Assembly (NCBI RefSeq): GCF_030734285.1
Contig: NZ_CP132294.1
Location: 1,178,001 to 1,242,000, forward strand
Length of the DNA: 64,000 nt
Reading direction: 5' to 3'
Origin: Natronococcus sp. AD-5
GTDB taxonomy: Archaea > Halobacteriota > Halobacteria > Halobacteriales > Natrialbaceae
Each line of letters begins with the position of its first letter. Position 1 is the first letter of the stretch. Shown here piece by piece: positions 63,901 to 64,000 of the stretch. The position numbers and the translations under genes are program-made. A model generated the notes under the pieces. It made no database searches. It was not told where the DNA came from and was given only the letters and a program-made list of their open reading frames with translations.

Positions 63901-64000
63901 TCACTCCAACTCGCGTCGTCGGCGGGTGTCGCACCTGTCTCGGGGTCGTACGTGCGATGACCGCTGTCCAACTCGGCTTGAGCGTACTCTGAGACGATGG
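60951..64000 (-). CDS. Element-type SF2-like helicase with cysteine cluster, 5' end beyond window
   Basis: The frame stays open to the right edge (IVSEYAQAELDSGHRTYDPE...), so the start is outside; at least 1016 residues are visible. A Walker A GDEAGAGKTTNAQ lies near residue 220. It is followed by a cysteine-rich segment (GGCMDVDFSDDEGCPEHGHP, SECPTMCPVY), then NIIDETPDL (DExx-like), a CPWCGDEIDFNNGARCC zinc knuckle, LILDATATPEKVAALF and GARGLNFSDCDAVVCIGAPH. The C-terminal GLNITYATVSRWVNDLEDLG is a winged helix. This combination fits a replication helicase of haloarchaeal plasmids and viruses. The Cys cluster between Walker A and B recalls XPD-type Fe-S helicases. Confidence 0.75.
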   Translation of the reverse strand, partial: IVSEYAQAELDSGHRTYDPETGATPADDASWSESEVTSTPVPEPDPCEYDGPSLDELRDGKPADRSLPYHAIVEAFCEGYAGVLNWRLEGAAAALGQREDRTVGEIVTDLRGDDRDGGSAGFDRKTPGRVEYDHKRAACGEFSPPSWKTLVSWGVLPAGSEPTEPTPMSTGEHDIETCEPPIRDAQPFDREQRWTDLQSDRFDAVLEDDKLHVWGDEAGAGKTTNAQRAALEHDMDHVVYFDKHRKAREAITDDVLPDDAEYRHQKGGEQKAAGGCMDVDFSDDEGCPEHGHPSECPTMCPVYTQGEDIREPFKALVREVGPNKAHQILNLADKTEHPWHGGKCRWQEQYSAVESAGNVVAVHPYMTQKTIRDSRLNIIDETPDLNAFDRSYSVDKLTRIANTLETIADRKPEDDPIHHNARRFALFTRAVVDVLTDADSEASELADLKLPSPVVNAYETTDPMAGTYVERETATEGWQVAEQLARLKVAFGERVVERMTRDEWEGTPVSIDVVLAAAVAAGLDETLTMQAVAVSPYLDGCPWCGDEIDFNNGARCCSSETCDWHEQHNALIQRDAEPARATAWIHHDSDGNIGLNLRTLPLTSELPDPANTLILDATATPEKVAALFGIDLDDVAVSGNEPLEIPNLRTTKVLDGQYHGGTIDSAIEEEWKSAVRIQRSINTIGDVYRKPLYVIEKRLIDEFNFPENAVVIHYHGARGLNFSDCDAVVCIGAPHPNVDDLSHDAELLAMGRDDLRVGGEEHSTRRDATNPPIYRKLHYEDDHGRGRAVPTKHYTGLVGALFRETREKELVQAVHRIRPLLADDGEQKHAYLLTNVPTRLPIDDVCTFDELADPLKALLPVPDGAVRLLDAIDRVVNNRQSKPDGFRADQLVTTTDDGTIVNNKRELHRLATLSGLNITYATVSRWVNDLEDLGLLHPQEYEQRRGVRYATDVATLTSALQVLSSNGGLKVAAIQRFRALAASADGTLEWLKWARSAIGLRGDRSEWDPPPNPSD

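Larger units (their letters stand above)
34839..64000. mobile_element. Left part of an integrative element carrying a phosphorothioation defence cargo
   Basis: Evidence for one element: the tRNA-end core at its left border, an adjacent tyrosine recombinase, a drop in GC content and change in codon use from 34.9 kb onward, many small HTH and zinc-binding genes, an IS630 insertion, and an element-type helicase at the right. An intact minus-strand tRNA with the same 3' end should mark the right border and is not in this window. Parts may derive from separate insertions. Confidence 0.6.

Overview
This window looks like chromosomal DNA of an extremely halophilic archaeon (class Halobacteria, plausibly the Natrinema/Haloterrigena group). 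The left half is GC-rich and encodes acidic, Asp/Glu-rich proteins. It carries typical haloarchaeal families: Bat-type HTH regulators, HalOD1, the RPA12-like factor TFS, archaeal RibL, a RecJ-like DHH protein and a JAMM protease. Several genes have an archaeal TATA element about 27 bases before the start codon, as expected for leaderless transcripts.

Bases 1 to about 34,800 are ordinary core genome. They hold a membrane hydrolase behind a palindromic promoter, DNA repair enzymes (uracil-DNA glycosylase-like protein, DNA polymerase Y with a C-terminal PCNA-binding motif, MutY, RecJ-like protein), metabolic genes (ilvD, mobA, ribL, ggt, a zinc alcohol dehydrogenase, a beta-RFAP synthase homologue), a CobW GTPase, an orphan DNA methyltransferase, two very large PAS/GAF sensor proteins, several membrane proteins and a few zinc-binding microproteins.

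At 34,839-34,860 lies an isolated copy of a tRNA 3' end, followed 46 bases later by a tyrosine recombinase. I read this as the left attachment site of an integrated element that runs past the right edge of the window. Its first part (34.9-43.4 kb) holds small DNA-binding and zinc-binding genes. Many are frameshifted, duplicated or truncated, and one IS630-family insertion (41,870-42,938) has inserted into a degraded gene block. A base-poor gap of about 0.9 kb follows.

The cargo at 44.3-59.0 kb is a DNA phosphorothioation defence locus. The plus-strand genes (GHKL ATPase, PLD-helicase, 61-residue protein, SMC-like ATPase, small acidic protein) match the PbeABCD type of restriction module. They converge on a minus-strand dndC-dndD-dndE-dndA operon, which makes the sulfur modification. 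Between the two modules sit two AT-rich genes: a membrane-anchored protein that resembles an alpha/alpha-toroid, and a SAM-dependent methyltransferase. They are not part of the described system and are the best candidates for something new.

The right end carries small regulators, a small conserved haloarchaeal protein and the 3' part of a large element-type helicase with a cysteine cluster, cut by the window edge.
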